The translations under genes and the position numbers were made by a program. From Antedon mediterranea (taxonomy: Eukaryota; Echinodermata; Crinoidea; Comatulida; Antedonidae), in NCBI RefSeq assembly GCF_964355755.1, contig NC_092678.1, forward strand, positions 25,772,365-25,836,364: a DNA stretch of 64,000 nt, read 5' to 3'. Below, piece after piece: positions 34,901 through 46,604 of the stretch (the stretch's first letter is position 1; every line of letters starts with the position of its first letter). The notes under the pieces are model-generated. The model was not told the origin of the DNA and ran no database searches. It saw nothing but the letters and a program-made list of their open reading frames with translations.

Positions 34901-37900
34901 GTGACGGCCGTGTGTGGGTGTTTGGTAATGGGTCATTTGGTCAGCTGGGTCGTGCAATCACTAAAGTTATTCGTCCAATTGAACTGACCGCTTTGAGTAG
35001 GGAGAGAGTCCGGTTACTAGCGTCAGGAAGATTTCATATGGTGAGTTACTAAACAAAATTTTACATATTTATTATAATAATAGTATCTATTAATACATTT
35101 TTGTATCTTAAATTTAAACTGTACTGGTTCAGGTAACTGTCTACATAGAGACATCTAGTAGCCATTGACATCAAGTTGCCATTTAGATTAATGCTACAGT
35201 ACATTTAAGTATTTGTTTTTTCTTTGAGAGTGACATACCACAGACATTGCAATAAATTTGCAATATAAGTTTGATTATTAAAATGAAATTTTTTTTTAGG
35301 TTGCTGTTACTAGGACAGGAAAAGTATGTACCTGGGGAAGTGACCCTCAAAGCCTACGGCAAGTGATGCAGTTTTCACGCCGAAATCATCGTTCCAAGGG
35401 TAAAGCAGGTCCTTGTGTTATGGACACCAGTTACACATTTCCCAGACTTGTCGAATGTCCTAAAAGTGTACACTTTCAACAGGTAAGTACTGTACACAAA
35501 CTTAGCTTTCCATCGTAACAATATTAAATAAGAAAGCTGTACATTATTAATGAAAATGTCTCGCTATTCTCAGTTGGAATGTGGACAGAATCACTGTCTA
35601 ATGGTCACTTCAGCTGGTCAGTTGTATGTATGGGGTAGAAATGATAGTGGACAGTTGGGATTAGGACATAAATATGACCAGGTACATTTTTATTTATTAT
35701 CTTGTTTTATTTATTATAAATCATCTTACAGAAAGGTTGACTAACTCCACTTCCAAAGGTAATAATGCTTTGTTTATGTAGAGCATCTTGTGTATATGTT
35801 TTTGAACAAGATTGCTACCTTTAAAAATGATAGTAAATGAATTCGCTTATGGTTATCTTTGGCAATGTGCCTAACTTGAGAAGGTACATAAATTGTATTT
35901 TAATAATTGTTTTGTAATTGATAATAGTTTTCTTGTCCTTTAATTTAGCGTTCTCCGCAACAAGTTGTCAGTCTTTTTGACAAATACATCGTCGCAGTCA
36001 GCGCAGGTCAAGGATTCTCTGTTGCTATAGACAAACATGGACTTATTTTTGCATGGGGTTCTAATGACATACAACAGGTAAAACTGACCTTTTATTCATT
36101 TTACTGTATTATACCAGGATGGCCTGTCAGTCACAAAGACTAGTCCCAAAAGCAGTGGAGTAATGCACAGGGCAAAGGCCTCTGGTTTAGCACTTCTAAG
36201 GGGCCCTCCCAGGCTGGGTAGTTGCATTGCACTGCTCATGCTCTGGGGCCCTTTGAGCTCTGGGGATCCTGGGTTTAGCCAGTGAGAATTACGCCACATA
36301 CATTGTGTATGAAATTCTGAAAATGAAATAGATGGTAAATACCATCTTGACAGTTTCGTTCCTTTCACGAACAACTTCTTCATTCTTAATTACAAATCAG
36401 ATGAACATTTACAATCAACCTCATACATTGGTTGTCCACACTATCAAACTAGTTTGACAAAAAAATGTGATGCACCCAAATATGGTAGTAATATGACATC
36501 ACATAAAGTTTGTTAGTGTAGACAGAGCTTTAATAAAATAACTGATTTAGAAAATACATTTGGCGAATACAATGTTTGCACTTTCAGCTTGGTGTGAACC
36601 GGCAAGATGGGTCAAGTCCAAAGGGTATCACAGAAGCGTTTGTAAACATCCGCATCAGTAAGACCGCTCATTCCGGTGCCTGGGACGTTTTGCTTCCTAT
36701 CACTGTTCCTGGAATTCCAGTAATTCCAACGGCAGTAAATGATTGGATGACAGAAAGATCATGTGACAAAGAGGAGAATGATGATACAGAAGATACAACA
36801 TTTGTAAAATACATAAATTATCGTTTTGTAGTCTTAATACGTAAAAATGTTAGTTTTAAAATGTAAACATTGTAGTGAAGCTATAGCTTGCCATCCACTC
36901 CCAAGGTCCTGGGTTCAATAGCACAATAACTTATAAAATAGTTTATCCATCCTGTAATTGGCAAATTTGTGCTCGCTGTTGAATGCGTATGAAATAAATA
37001 AAAATATATATATAATTTGCAGAAAATATTACAGTTTTCATTTGTTTCATTACAACCCTCAATATAACCTTTCATTTTTGGTTTTTTGGTCAGATTTCCA
37101 ATGTAGACATTGCGCCTGAGATACCACCACTTTCTGGGAATGTCAAAACCGGTCCCCTTTATGGTCCACCATCTTTGTGTTTGACGCTGGAAAAACTGAG
37201 CGACTCATACGATCATAAACAGATTCTACAGGAATGTATAGATTGGGAATTTTGGCAAGGTGCTGCGATGATCAACGAAGCTGACCTCCGACATCCTCAA
37301 GCTTTGTATTATCAGTTATTAGTAATTCAGAGAGAAGGGGTAACCCAACAAGGTGTACACAAAGCATGTAATAAGTACATACGGTGAGTTGAAATCAATA
37401 CATTAATTTGTGTTGGTTAGAAAGTTTATCATGCACATACATTTGTATTCACATACTGTCCTGTGAATTAAAAGTATTTAGCACATACATTTGAATGCAC
37501 ATACTGTCCTGTGAATTAACAGTATTTAGCACATACATTTGTATGCACATACTGTCCTGTGAATTAACAGTATTTAGCACATACATTTGAATGCACATAC
37601 TGTCCTGTGAATTAACAGTATTTAGCACATACATTTGTATGCACATACTGTCCTGTGAATTAACAGTATTTAGCACATACATTTGAATGCACATACTGTC
37701 CTGTGAATTAAAAGTATTTAGCACATACATTTGAATGCACATACTGTCCTGTGAATTAACAGTATTTAGCACATACATTTGTATGCACATACTGTCCTGT
37801 CAATTAACAGTATTTAGCACATACATTTGTATGCACATACTGTCCTGTGAATTAACAGTATTTAGTACATACATTTGTATGCACATACTGTCCTGTGAAT

Positions 37901-40900
37901 TAACAGTATTTAGCACATACATTTGTATGCACATACTGTCCTGTGAATTAACAGTATTTAGCACATACATTTGTATGCACATACTGTCCTGTGAATTAAC
38001 AGTATTTAGCACATACATTTGTATGCACATACTGTCCTGTGAATTAACAGTATTTAGCACATACATTTGTATGCACATACTGTCCTGTGAATTAACAGTA
38101 TTTAGCACATACATTTGAATGCACATACTGTCCTGTGAATTAACAGTATTTAGCACATACATTTGTATGCACATACTGTCCTGTGAATTAACAGTATTTA
38201 GCACATACATTTGTATGCACATACTGTCCTGTGAATTAACAGTATTTAGCACATACATTTGTATGCACATACTGTCCTGTGAATTAACAGTATTTAGCAC
38301 ATACATTTGTATGCACATACTGTCCTGTGATTTAACAGTATTTAGCACATACATTTGTATGCACATACTGTCCTGTCAATTAACAGTATTTAGTACATAC
38401 ATTTGTATGCACATACTGTCCTGTGAATTAACAGTATTTAGCACATACATTTGTATGCACATACTGTCCTGTGAATTAACAGTATTTAGCACATACATTT
38501 GTATGCACATACTGTCCTGTGAATTAACAGTATTTAGCACATACATTTGTATGCACATACTGTCCTGTCAATTAACAGTATTTAGCACATACATTTGTAT
38601 GCACATACTGTCCTGTGAATTAAAAGTATTTAGCACATACATTTGTATGCACATACTGTCCTGTGAATTAACAGTATTTAGCACATACATTTGTATGCAC
38701 ATACTGTCCTGTGAATTAACAGTATTTAGCACATACATTTGTATGCACATACTGTCCTGTGAATTAACAGTATTTAGCACATACATTTGAATGCACATAC
38801 TGTCCTGTGAATTAACAGTATTTAGCACATACATTTGTATGCACATACTGTCCTGTGAATTAACAGTATTTAGCACATACATTTGAATGCACATACTGTC
38901 CTGTGAATTAACAGTATTTAGCACATACATTTGTATGCACATACTGTCCTGTGAATTAACAGTATTTAGCACATACATTTGAATGCACATACTGTCCTGT
39001 GAATTAAAAGTATTTAGCACATACATTTGAATGCACATACTGTCCTGTGAATTAACAGTATTTAGCACATACATTTGTATGCACATACTGTCCTGTCAAT
39101 TAACAGTATTTAGCACATACATTTGTATGCACATACTGTCCTGTGAATTAACAGTATTTAGTACATACATTTGTATGCACATACTGTCCTGTGAATTAAC
39201 AGTATTTAGCACATACATTTGTATGCACATACTGTCCTGTGAATTAACAGTATTTAGCACATACATTTGTATGCACATACTGTCCTGTGAATTAACAGTA
39301 TTTAGCACATACATTTGTATGCACATACTGTCCTGTGAATTAACAGTATTTAGCACATACATTTGAATGCACATACTGTCCTGTGAATTAACAGTATTTA
39401 GCACATACATTTGTATGCACATACTGTCCTGTGAATTAACAGTATTTAGCACATACATTTGTATGCACATACTGTCCTGTGAATTAAAAGTATTTAGCAC
39501 ATACATTTGTATGCACATACTGTCCTGTGAATTAACAGTATTTAGCACATACATTTGTATGCACATACTGTCCTGTGAATTAACAGTATTTAGCACATAC
39601 ATTTGTATGCACATACTGTCCTGTGATTTAACAGTATTTAGCACATACATTTGTATGCACATACTGTCCTGTCAATTAACAGTATTTAGTACATACATTT
39701 GTATGCACATACTGTCCTGTGAATTAACAGTATTTAGCACATACATTTGTATGCACATACTGTCCTGTGAATTAACAGTATTTAGCACATACATTTGTAT
39801 GCACATACTGTCCTGTGAATTAACAGTATTTAGCACATACATTTGTATGCACATACTGTCCTGTGAATTAACAGTATTTAGCACATACATTTGTATGCAC
39901 ATACTGTCCTGTCAATTAACAGTATTTAGCACATACATTTGTATGCACATACTGTCCTGTGAATTAACAGTATTTAGCACATACATTTGAATGCACATAC
40001 TGTCCTGTGAATTAACAGTATTTAGCACATACATTTGTATGCACATACTGTCCTGTGAATTAACAGTATTTAGCACATACATTTGTATGCACATACTGTC
40101 CTGTGAATTAAAAGTATTTAGCACATACATTTGTATGCACATACTGTCCTGTGAATTAACAGTATTTAGCACATACATTTGTATGCACATACTGTCCTGT
40201 GAATTAACAGTATTTAGCACATACATTTGTATGCACATACTGTCCTGTGAATTAACAGTATTTAGCACATACATTTGTATGCACATACTGTCCTGTGAAT
40301 TAACAGTATTTAGCACATACATTTGTATGCACATACTGCCCTGTCAATTAACAGTATTTAGCACATACATTTGTATGCACATACTGTCCTGTCAATTAAC
40401 AGTATTTAGCACATACATTTGTATGCACATACTGTCCTGTGAATTAACAGTATTTAGCACATACATTTGTATGCACATACTGTCCTGTGAATTAACAGTA
40501 TTTAGCACATACATTTGAATGCACATACTGTCCTGTGAATTAACAGTATTTAGCACATACATTTGTATGCACATACTGTCCTGTGAATTAACAGTATTTA
40601 GCACATACATTTGTATGCACATACTGTCCTGTGAATTAACAGTATTTAGCACATACATTTGTATGCACACACTGTCCTGTGAATTAACAGTATTTAGCAC
40701 ATACATTTGTATGCACATACTGTCCTGTGAATTAACAGTATTTAGCACATACATTTGTATGCACATACTGTCCTGTGAATTAACAGTATTTAGCACATAC
40801 ATTTGAATGCACATACTGTCCTGTGAATTAACAGTATTTAGCACATACATTTGTATGCACATACTGTCCTGTGAATTAACAGTATTTAGCACATACATTT

Positions 40901-43900
40901 GTATGCACATACTGTCCTGTGAATTAACAGTATTTAGCACATACATTTGTATGCACATACTGTCCTGTGAATTAACAGTATTTAGCACATACATTTGTAT
41001 GCACATACTGTCCTGTGAATTAACAGTATTTAGCACATACATTTGTATGCACATACTGTCCTGTGAATTAACAGTATTTAGCACATACATTTGTATGCAC
41101 ATACTGTCCTGTGAATTAACAGTATTTAGCACATACATTTGTATGCACATACTGTCCTGTGAATTAACAGTATTTAGCACATACATTTGTATGCACATAC
41201 TGTCCTGTGAATTAACAGTATTTAGCACATACATTTGTATGCACATACTGTCCTGTGAATTAACAGTATTTAGCACATACATTTGTATGCACATACTGTC
41301 CTGTGAATTAACAGTATTTAGCACATACATTTGTATGCACATACTGTCCTGTGAATTAACAGTATTTAGCACATACATTTGTATGCACATACTGTCCTGT
41401 GATTTAACAGTATTTAGTACATACATTTGTATGCACATACTGTCCTGTCAATTAACAGTATTTAGCACATACATTTGTATGCACATACTGTCCTGTGAAT
41501 TAACAGTATTTAGCACATACATTTGTATGCACATACTGTCCTGTGAATTAACAGTATTTAGCACATACATTTGTATGCACATACTGTCCTGTGATTTAAC
41601 AGTATTTAGCACATACATTTGTATGCACATACTGTCCTGTTAATTAACAGTATGAAGTGAATTGATATCATTATTTATGACAATTTCTTTCAGACTAATA
41701 GCTGAAAAGGCAGAAAATGAAGGCGGGTTGACTTCCCAGACATGTTTAGTTACCTACAGGCATTTACTGTATGAGGTAATACAAGGCGGGTTGACTTCCC
41801 AGACATGTTTAGTTACCTACAGGCATTTACTGTATGAGGTAATACAAGGCGGGTTGACTTCCCAGACCTGTTTAGTTACCTACAGGCATTTACTGTATGA
41901 GGTAATACAAGGCGGGTTGACTTCCCAGACATGTTTAGTTACTTACAGGCATTTACTGTATGAGGTAATACAAGGCGGGTTGACTTCCCAGACATGTTTA
42001 GTTACCTACAGGCATTTACTGTATGAGGTAATACAAGGCGGGTTGACTTCCCAGACATGTTTAGTTACCTACAGGCATTTACTGTATGAGGTAATACAAG
42101 GCGGGTTGACTTCCCAGACATGTTTAGTTACTTACAGGCATTTACTGTATGAGGTAATACAAGGCGGGTTGACTTCCCAGACATGTTTAGTTACCTACAG
42201 GCATTTACTGTATGAGGTAATACAAGGCGGGTTGACTTCCCAGACATGTTTAGTTACCTACAGGCATTTACTGTATGAGGTAATACAAGGCGGGTTGACT
42301 TCCCAGACATGTTGAGTTACTTACAGGCATTTACTGTATGAGGTAATACAAGGCGGGTTGACTTCCCAGACATGTTTAGTTACCTACAGGCATTTACTGT
42401 ATGAGGTAATACAAGGCGGGTTGACTTGCCAGACATGTTTAGTTACCTACAGGCATTTACTGTATGAGGTAATACAAGGCAGGTTGACTTCCCAGACATG
42501 TTTAGTTACTTACAGGCATTTACTGTATGAGGTAATACAAGGCGGGTTGACTTCCCAGACATGTTTAGTTACTTACAGGCATTTACTGTATGAGGTAATA
42601 CAAGGCGGGTTGACTTGCCAGACATGTTTAGTTACTTACAGGCATTTACTGTATGAGGTAATACAAGGCGGGTTGACTTCCCAGACATGTTTAGTTACTT
42701 ACAGGCATTTACTGTATGAGGTAATACAAGGCAGGTTGACTTCCCAGACATGTTTAGTTACCTACAGGCATTTACTGTATGAGGTAATACAAGGCGGGTT
42801 GACTTCCCAGACATGTTTAGTTACCTACAGGCATTTACTGTATGAGGTAATACAAGGCGGGTTGACTTGCCAGACATGTTTAGTTACTTACAGGCATTTA
42901 CTGTATGAGGTAATACAAGGCGGGTTGACTTCCCAGACATGTTTAGTTACTTACAGGCATTTACTGTATGAGGTAATACAAGGCGGGTTGACTTCCCAGA
43001 CATGTTTAGTTACCTACAGGCATTTACTGTATGAGGTAATACAAGGCGGGTTGACTTCCCAGACATGTTTAGTTACTTACAGGCATTTACTGTATGAGGT
43101 AATACAAGGCGGGTTGACTTGCCAGACATGTTTAGTTACCTACAGGCATTTACTGTATGAGGTAATACAAGGCGGGTTGACTTGCCAGACATGTTTAGTT
43201 ACTTACAGGCATTTACTGTATGAGGTAATACAACCTGCTTATGTGTCTGCATAATGTCTTTTTATCAATTAGCTAATATATTTTATCTTTTTGCTAAATA
43301 ATTTTTATTTCTATGTAGATTTTTCTCTTCTGGCACAAACAAAAACTACCCCACAATGCATTAGAGGAATTGTTGCTTAGCAACATAAAGTACCTAGCAC
43401 TACCTTTGACACTGATAATTTTCAGGTAAAACATAATTTATGTTTATGTTAAATAAAGTCTGTTTTTGTCTCTAAGTAGAACTAAACTACATAGCTGATT
43501 TATTTTGTTGATTTTAGATTCGGCCATCAAGAAGAGAAGACGGCCAATGAGGATGTAGTGTCATCTGTCTGTGCGTCGTTCTCTACAGACTTCTGCCTTC
43601 AAGTCACCAAGACAGTCATTGCTGACATCAGCAAGACTAAAGGGCCTACAGAGTACACAAGACAACTACTTCCACATACGCCAGATCCTCCAATGATGTC
43701 AGTCCCAGAAGAAAAACTATGGCAAGAGATTTTGTATAACCTTGGTAAAGAAGCTGGTGTCCGAGAGTTAATTTGCATTCCTGAGAATAAAGCTGCAACA
43801 ATTAGGGAAACGTCAGGTGAAACTGGTTTGGACGCACGATCTGTAGTGTTCACTTGCGGGCATCATTTCCCGTTGGAGCAGGACTACCGAGAGCGGGTGG

Positions 43901-44055
43901 TACCAGAGCTTTCAATGAAACTACAGAGTCTTCCAGTTCCCCTGCCTGCTAGTGCTAGAATTCTAAGTCAGTACTATCAACAGGATGGCTACCATCCTAT
44001 GGCCTGCCCTGATTGTGTGTTTACTGCTATCAAACAGTTGCAAGCATCTCTGTAG
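25943..44055 (+). CDS. Large RCC1-repeat protein, claret/GLO-4-like (putative Rab GEF)
   Basis: Exons: 25943-26063, 26284-26351, 26719-26899, 28224-28291, 28550-28672, 28923-29070, 29356-29486, 29767-29886, 30087-30250, 30347-30436, 30716-30896, 31002-31198, 31307-31403, 31486-31668, 31824-31978, 32266-32326, 32430-32521, 33456-33635, 34147-34270, 34414-34568, 34755-35040, 35300-35482, 35574-35681, 35949-36077, 36588-36803, 37094-37383, 41694-41775 (first donor), 43319-43425, 43518-44055. Total 4578 nt, 1525 aa. Residues 1 to about 330 look like a WD-type propeller (DPSGEWGLLACADKSL, CIVGTNAGEIVFVDL). About 400-720 is helical and VPS-like. About 735-1190 holds RCC1 repeats (VFSWGSSQFGQIGHG, LYVWGRNDSGQLGLG). 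The C-terminus has CGHH at 1460 and CPDC at 1510, probably zinc-binding. An RCC1 protein of this size suggests Drosophila Claret or worm GLO-4, regulators of Rab32-class GTPases in lysosome-related organelles; that naming is inference. Six tandem arrays and one two-copy duplication lie in its introns. Confidence 0.85.
27034..28258 (+). repeat. Minisatellite, 82-bp unit, 15 copies of a 3' splice site
   Basis: Each unit contains GTTTCTTTTTGTAG|GAATAC followed by ACAGCTTTAGTTTGGTGGTC and TCCTTCCGAG, then TTGGTTGATATAACAC. The last copy (acceptor at 28223) runs into the true exon 28224-28291, encoding IPTALVWWSPSEN. Fifteen acceptor copies run from 27078 to 28224 at 82-bp steps, with one unit 2 bp short. 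Using an upstream copy adds 82 bp and shifts the frame or meets a stop. Some units read GGTTGCCTCC in place of GGTGGTCTCC. The exon portion multiplied is about 37 bp. Confidence 0.95.
29093..29249. mobile_element. hAT-like MITE, 157 bp
   Basis: The element begins CAGGGGTGGATTCAAGG and ends CCTGGATCTGCCACTG, imperfect inverted termini of the CAGTGGCGGATCCAGG type common in hAT-derived MITEs. TTATG is found on both sides and may be part of an 8-bp target duplication. A 54-bp remnant with the same end lies at 48704-48757 in the DCP1 region. Confidence 0.65.
29895..30016. mobile_element. MITE family A copy, 122 bp, next to a splice donor
   Basis: The termini CTCTGTCTACACTATCAAAC and GTTTGATAGTGTAGACAGAG are perfect inverted repeats. 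The interior holds TGATGTGCCCATATAT and its inverted counterpart ATATTTGGGCACATCA. It begins 8 bp after the exon end at 29886. Related copies are at 36432-36527, 44718-44782 (fragment) and 56010-56152. Confidence 0.85.
30437..30664 (+). repeat. Minisatellite, 44-bp unit, 5 copies, starting at a 5' splice site
   Basis: The exon ends CGACCAAG at 30436 and the intron begins GTAAAACTACAATGACC. The array (AAACTACAATGACCATTGGC, then TACTCTGTACAAGTAAACAT) starts at intron position +3 and repeats at 44 bp. Each later unit contains ACAA|GTAAACAT, a usable-looking donor. Copies are almost identical, so expansion is recent. Confidence 0.93.
30947..31008 (+). repeat. Two-copy, 31-bp duplication of a 3' splice site
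   Basis: ACAAATGTCATGTATGTTTT followed by TTAG|TGTTCTA is repeated 31 bp later as the same 20 bases followed by GCAG|TGTCCTA. The second copy is the true acceptor of exon 31002-31198. The first has TTTTTTAG and would add 31 nt, shifting the frame. Confidence 0.9.
32612..33325 (+). repeat. Minisatellite, 59-bp unit, 12 copies, each with GTAAGTAAC
   Basis: The unit AACTGCTATTAGGAGATGCC with TGACAACCAGTAAGT at its end repeats at 59 bp with almost no divergence. It lies in the intron between exons ending 32521 and starting 33456. Each unit carries CCA|GTAAGTAA, close to the 5' splice consensus, but the array is not copied from the neighbouring exon. Confidence 0.95.
33621..33960 (+). repeat. Minisatellite, alternating 65/70-bp units, 5 copies of an exon end plus donor
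   Basis: The real exon end CTAGATGAACATGGAAG|GTATGTTT (donor at 33636) is repeated at 33701, 33771, 33836 and 33906. Spacings are 65, 70, 65 and 70 bp, the difference being a CTGTA insertion, so there is a 135-bp higher-order unit. The copy at 33836 reads GGAAG|ATATG and has lost its donor. Each unit also has CACTAACTGAT, a branch-point-like sequence. Only the first donor keeps the frame; reading on reaches TGA at 33652-33654. Confidence 0.92.
36432..36527. mobile_element. MITE family A copy
   Basis: Sequence starting TGTCCACACTATCAAAC and ending GTTAGTGTAGACAGAG shares termini and interior (CACCCAAATATGGTAGTAAT) with the element at 29895-30016. It is shorter and more diverged, and lies in an intron of the RCC1-repeat gene. 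Confidence 0.75.
37431..41654. repeat. Minisatellite, 48-bp unit, about 88 copies (4.2 kb)
   Basis: Unit: GCACATACATTTGTATGCAC, then ATACTGTCCTGTGAATTAAC, then AGTATTTA. It fills the intron between exons ending 37383 and starting 41694, beginning about 48 bp after the donor. As 48 is divisible by three and the unit lacks stops in some frames, it creates long artificial open frames on both strands with 16-residue periods. Variant bases (GAATGC, GTCAATT, AGTACATAC, GATTTAAC) mark individual copies. A block of variants near 37733-38400 recurs 1296 bp (27 units) later. Confidence 0.97.
41712..43235 (+). repeat. Minisatellite, 63-bp in-frame unit, 24 copies of an exon end plus 5' splice site
   Basis: Each unit is 21 codons (GGLTSQTCLVTYRHLLYE, then VIQ across the donor) and contains CTGTATGAG|GTAATAC. 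Donors occur from 41776 to 43225 at exact 63-bp steps, and all have the same phase. Joining any of the first nine donors to exon 43319 keeps the frame and adds 0 to 8 extra 21-residue repeats. The tenth unit has TGA at 42313-42315, so later donors give a truncated protein. Units alternate between TTACCTACAG and TTACTTACAG, TCCCAG and TGCCAG, and GGCGGG and GGCAGG. Confidence 0.95.
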
Positions 44056-44125
44056 CTTGCTACTGCCCAGATTGTGTGTTTACTGCTATCAAACAGTTGC
44101 AAGCCTCTCTGTAACTTACTAACTA
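44005..44125 (+). repeat. 59-bp tandem duplication across the stop codon of the RCC1-repeat gene
   Basis: GATTGTGTGTTTACTGCTAT at 44011 and the following bases up to the stop are repeated 59 bp downstream, in the 3' UTR, with few changes. The first copy has TAG and the second TAA at the matching place. The duplication therefore leaves an extra, untranslated copy of the last codons. Confidence 0.9.
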
Positions 44126-44717
44126 ATTGCTTGCTACCCAATTGTCAGCAGGAGTTTGTATCCTTTTAATGTATATTATATTTTTAGCATACTCATGAAG
44201 GCTGAATTTTACATGCTGTATATATTCATCTATCATTGTTAATAATTTACAAGAGATAGGTTTAGAGATTTGGAAGTAAGAAGCTGAACATTTCTTAATC
44301 TTCTTTTGTTTCCAGAAACAGTACTATAGAGAAACAAACTGTTATCTTCTGCTTTTAATACGATAACTTCCTTCCCTGTAAAGTGCAATTATTGGATAGA
44401 ATTAATAGATAATACATTTTTTGTTTATTACGTAAATGTGTTTTTGATGCTAGAATATGTTTTCATATATGAGAGAATATTTTTTTCACTTTTTCATGTG
44501 TTTGATATGAGAATTAAACAGGTAAACCAAAGGTGCTATATATACCCACCTTATTACAGATGAGAGATATTTGACTGCAAACACCAAATAATATATCAGT
44601 ACCAGACTTAAGTTAGAATACTTAAATACATGTTACTACATTCAACTTAAAGCAATCCTGTCAGATGCTTTTATTTGTTCCAAGGGTGGTAGCTTCTAAT
44701 CTGAGAAGTAAGAGGAC

Positions 44718-44782
44718 AAAAAAGTGTGATGTGCCCAAATATGGTAGTGATATGATGTAACCGTGTTCATATAGAGCTTAAG
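44718..44782. mobile_element. MITE family A fragment
   Basis: AAAAAAGTGTGATGTGCCCA with ATATGGTAGTGATATGATGT matches the interior of the elements at 29895 and 56010. One end has been lost. Confidence 0.6.
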
Positions 44783-45185
44783 AAAAGGAATTCAACAATT
44801 TTTTGACCGTCCAAATGTTGATAGTGATTTATAAAGTGGGGATGTTATTCAAGGGTGTCTTCCAAAAGGAGGGGTAGATGTGATTTATAAAGTGGGGATG
44901 TTATTCAAGGGTGTCTTCCAAAAGGAGGGGTAGATGTTCAAAATTCTACCCTCTGGATCGTCTACTGTTTTCTAGTAACACAGAAACAGTTTGTGTTGGT
45001 TTCAAACCCAAAATATACTCCAGGGAAGAGTGAAATTAATGTAATATAATTTCACTCTGCCCATGTGTGACCTTTTGTAATGTTTTAAGCAATAGTATTA
45101 GTGCAATCAGTGCCAAGGGATTCTGTATAATTGATATAGATCAATGAAATGATAATTTGTTAATGTATTTAAATTTCTAGTTTCT

Positions 45186-45191
45186 AATAAA
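45186..45191 (+). terminator. Possible polyadenylation signal of the RCC1-repeat gene
   Basis: AATAAA lies 1.1 kb after the stop codon, in TTCTAATAAATAAGAAAA. It is the clearest hexamer I noted in this region, but a nearer variant signal could be used. Confidence 0.35.
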
Positions 45192-46136
45192 TAAGAAAAA
45201 ACAAATTGATATATTTTTTTATGAATGGTCTTGATTTTGACAGTTGAGAGGTTATGCTGTACTGTATTTTAATAGATAGATGGTTTTGTAATACACCACT
45301 TTTAAATATATACAGTATATTAATAATGGCCAATTAATGAATAAGTTATTAACTTTAATCTTGTTTCCATATGTCTGTGGTACGAAATGGCATATGCAAC
45401 AACAGTATATTCTCACTAATGAATAAAATTGTATTAACAAATTTACTAGTAGCAAATTTACTATTAGCAAAATCAAACCACGTCAACTAAAATATTATCC
45501 TTTTAAATGGGAGTCGTTTACTGCATTTTTGTTCCCAGTTGAGAGACAATTATATTGGGGAATGGACGTGTAACACCTATAGCTAGATACTTTACTTATG
45601 TTTGCCCCTCTCCACCCAGGTGTATAAATGGGAACCTGGTTAGATCAAGACACAACTTTGCGCTGATTACTAGCTGCATTATGGGAGTATGTTTCCATAC
45701 GTGTTTGATCCAAAAAAATGACTGGGGTAATAATGTTCAGTGCTTAGAGATTTCACAACATTATCCGCTATATAAATACAGGATATTATTATAGTTGGTA
45801 GCCCTCCATCTCCCAAGCCAACATTGATATTAGATAACATTAGCCATGTACATATATAATTAGCTATCAAATCAATATGTAGGTTGAAAGCTTTTCTTCA
45901 TTATTTATGGCTTTTACATTTTGCAACTAGAAGTTTCAAGGTTACTCGATTGGATTGTTAATATTCCCCTTGTAACACGATAGCATTGTCTGTTACATTC
46001 AATTATTTCACTACGCTTAGAGTACAATATCCGTCAAATAATTATTACGTCTATCATTCACATGGTGCTATTATTTGAGGGAATAATTGTTATGTTTACA
46101 AGTCTTATACATAGAATAATAATGCTAGTGTAAACA

Positions 46137-46275
46137 TTTTGACAGGGGTGGACACTCTTATCCACAGTGCAACATTATGACAGGGGTGGACACTCTTATC
46201 CACAGTGCAACATTTTGACAGGGGTGGACACTCTCATCCACAGTGCAACATTATGACAGGGGTGGACACTCTCAT
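46137..46275. repeat. Minisatellite, 38-bp unit, about 3.5 copies
   Basis: ATTATGACAGGGGTGGACAC with TCTTATCCACAGTGCAAC repeats at a 38-bp spacing with a few changes. It lies beyond the end of DCP1 and outside any exon. Confidence 0.88.
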
Positions 46276-46487
46276 CCATACATACCTATTATTTGCATTG
46301 AATCATAGTCTTTTTAATAATCATGACAACACATAGATATAATGGTAATGCAGATTTATTTGAGTGTTCATAAAGAATATTTAAAATAATACAGTAGTAC
46401 TATTGTTATAATGCACTTTCGTGCTTGGTGTAACTTTTAACCGTTTATGACTTCTGTTACGTTCTACAAAACAAACTTGTGGATACC

Positions 46488-46493
46488 TTTATT
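46488..46493 (-). terminator. Polyadenylation signal for DCP1 (minus strand)
   Basis: TTTATT on the plus strand, AATAAA on the minus strand, lies about 110 bp after the DCP1 stop codon. Another lies at 46355-46360. Confidence 0.5.
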
Positions 46494-46604
46494 GGGTAAT
46501 TCTGATTGGATTGATTGGCTGTGCTTATTGGCTGATTGGGTGCATAATAGTTGTCCTTTTTCTAAGCATAAATGAGCGTGGGATCTTGGAAAGAAAATGA
46601 CTGT

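Larger units (their letters stand above)
44056..46604. other. Convergent intergenic region between the RCC1 gene and DCP1
   Basis: This holds the two 3' UTRs. It contains a two-copy 56-bp duplication at 44824-44935 (TTATAAAGTGGGGATGTTAT), a MITE family A fragment and a 38-bp minisatellite. I see no supported gene between the two stop codons. Confidence 0.6.

Noticed and set aside
37431-41654. Many open frames on both strands with 16-residue periods (MHILSCELTVFSTYIC and MCIQMYVLNTVNSQDS)
   Set aside because: The 48-bp unit is a multiple of three and free of stops in several frames. The array is intronic, and the exons on either side join in phase without it.
25943-44055. RPGR, HERC or RCBTB identity for the RCC1-repeat gene
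   Set aside because: The RCC1 domain is central, preceded by more than 700 residues of propeller and helical sequence, and there is no HECT, BTB or prenylation motif at the C-terminus.
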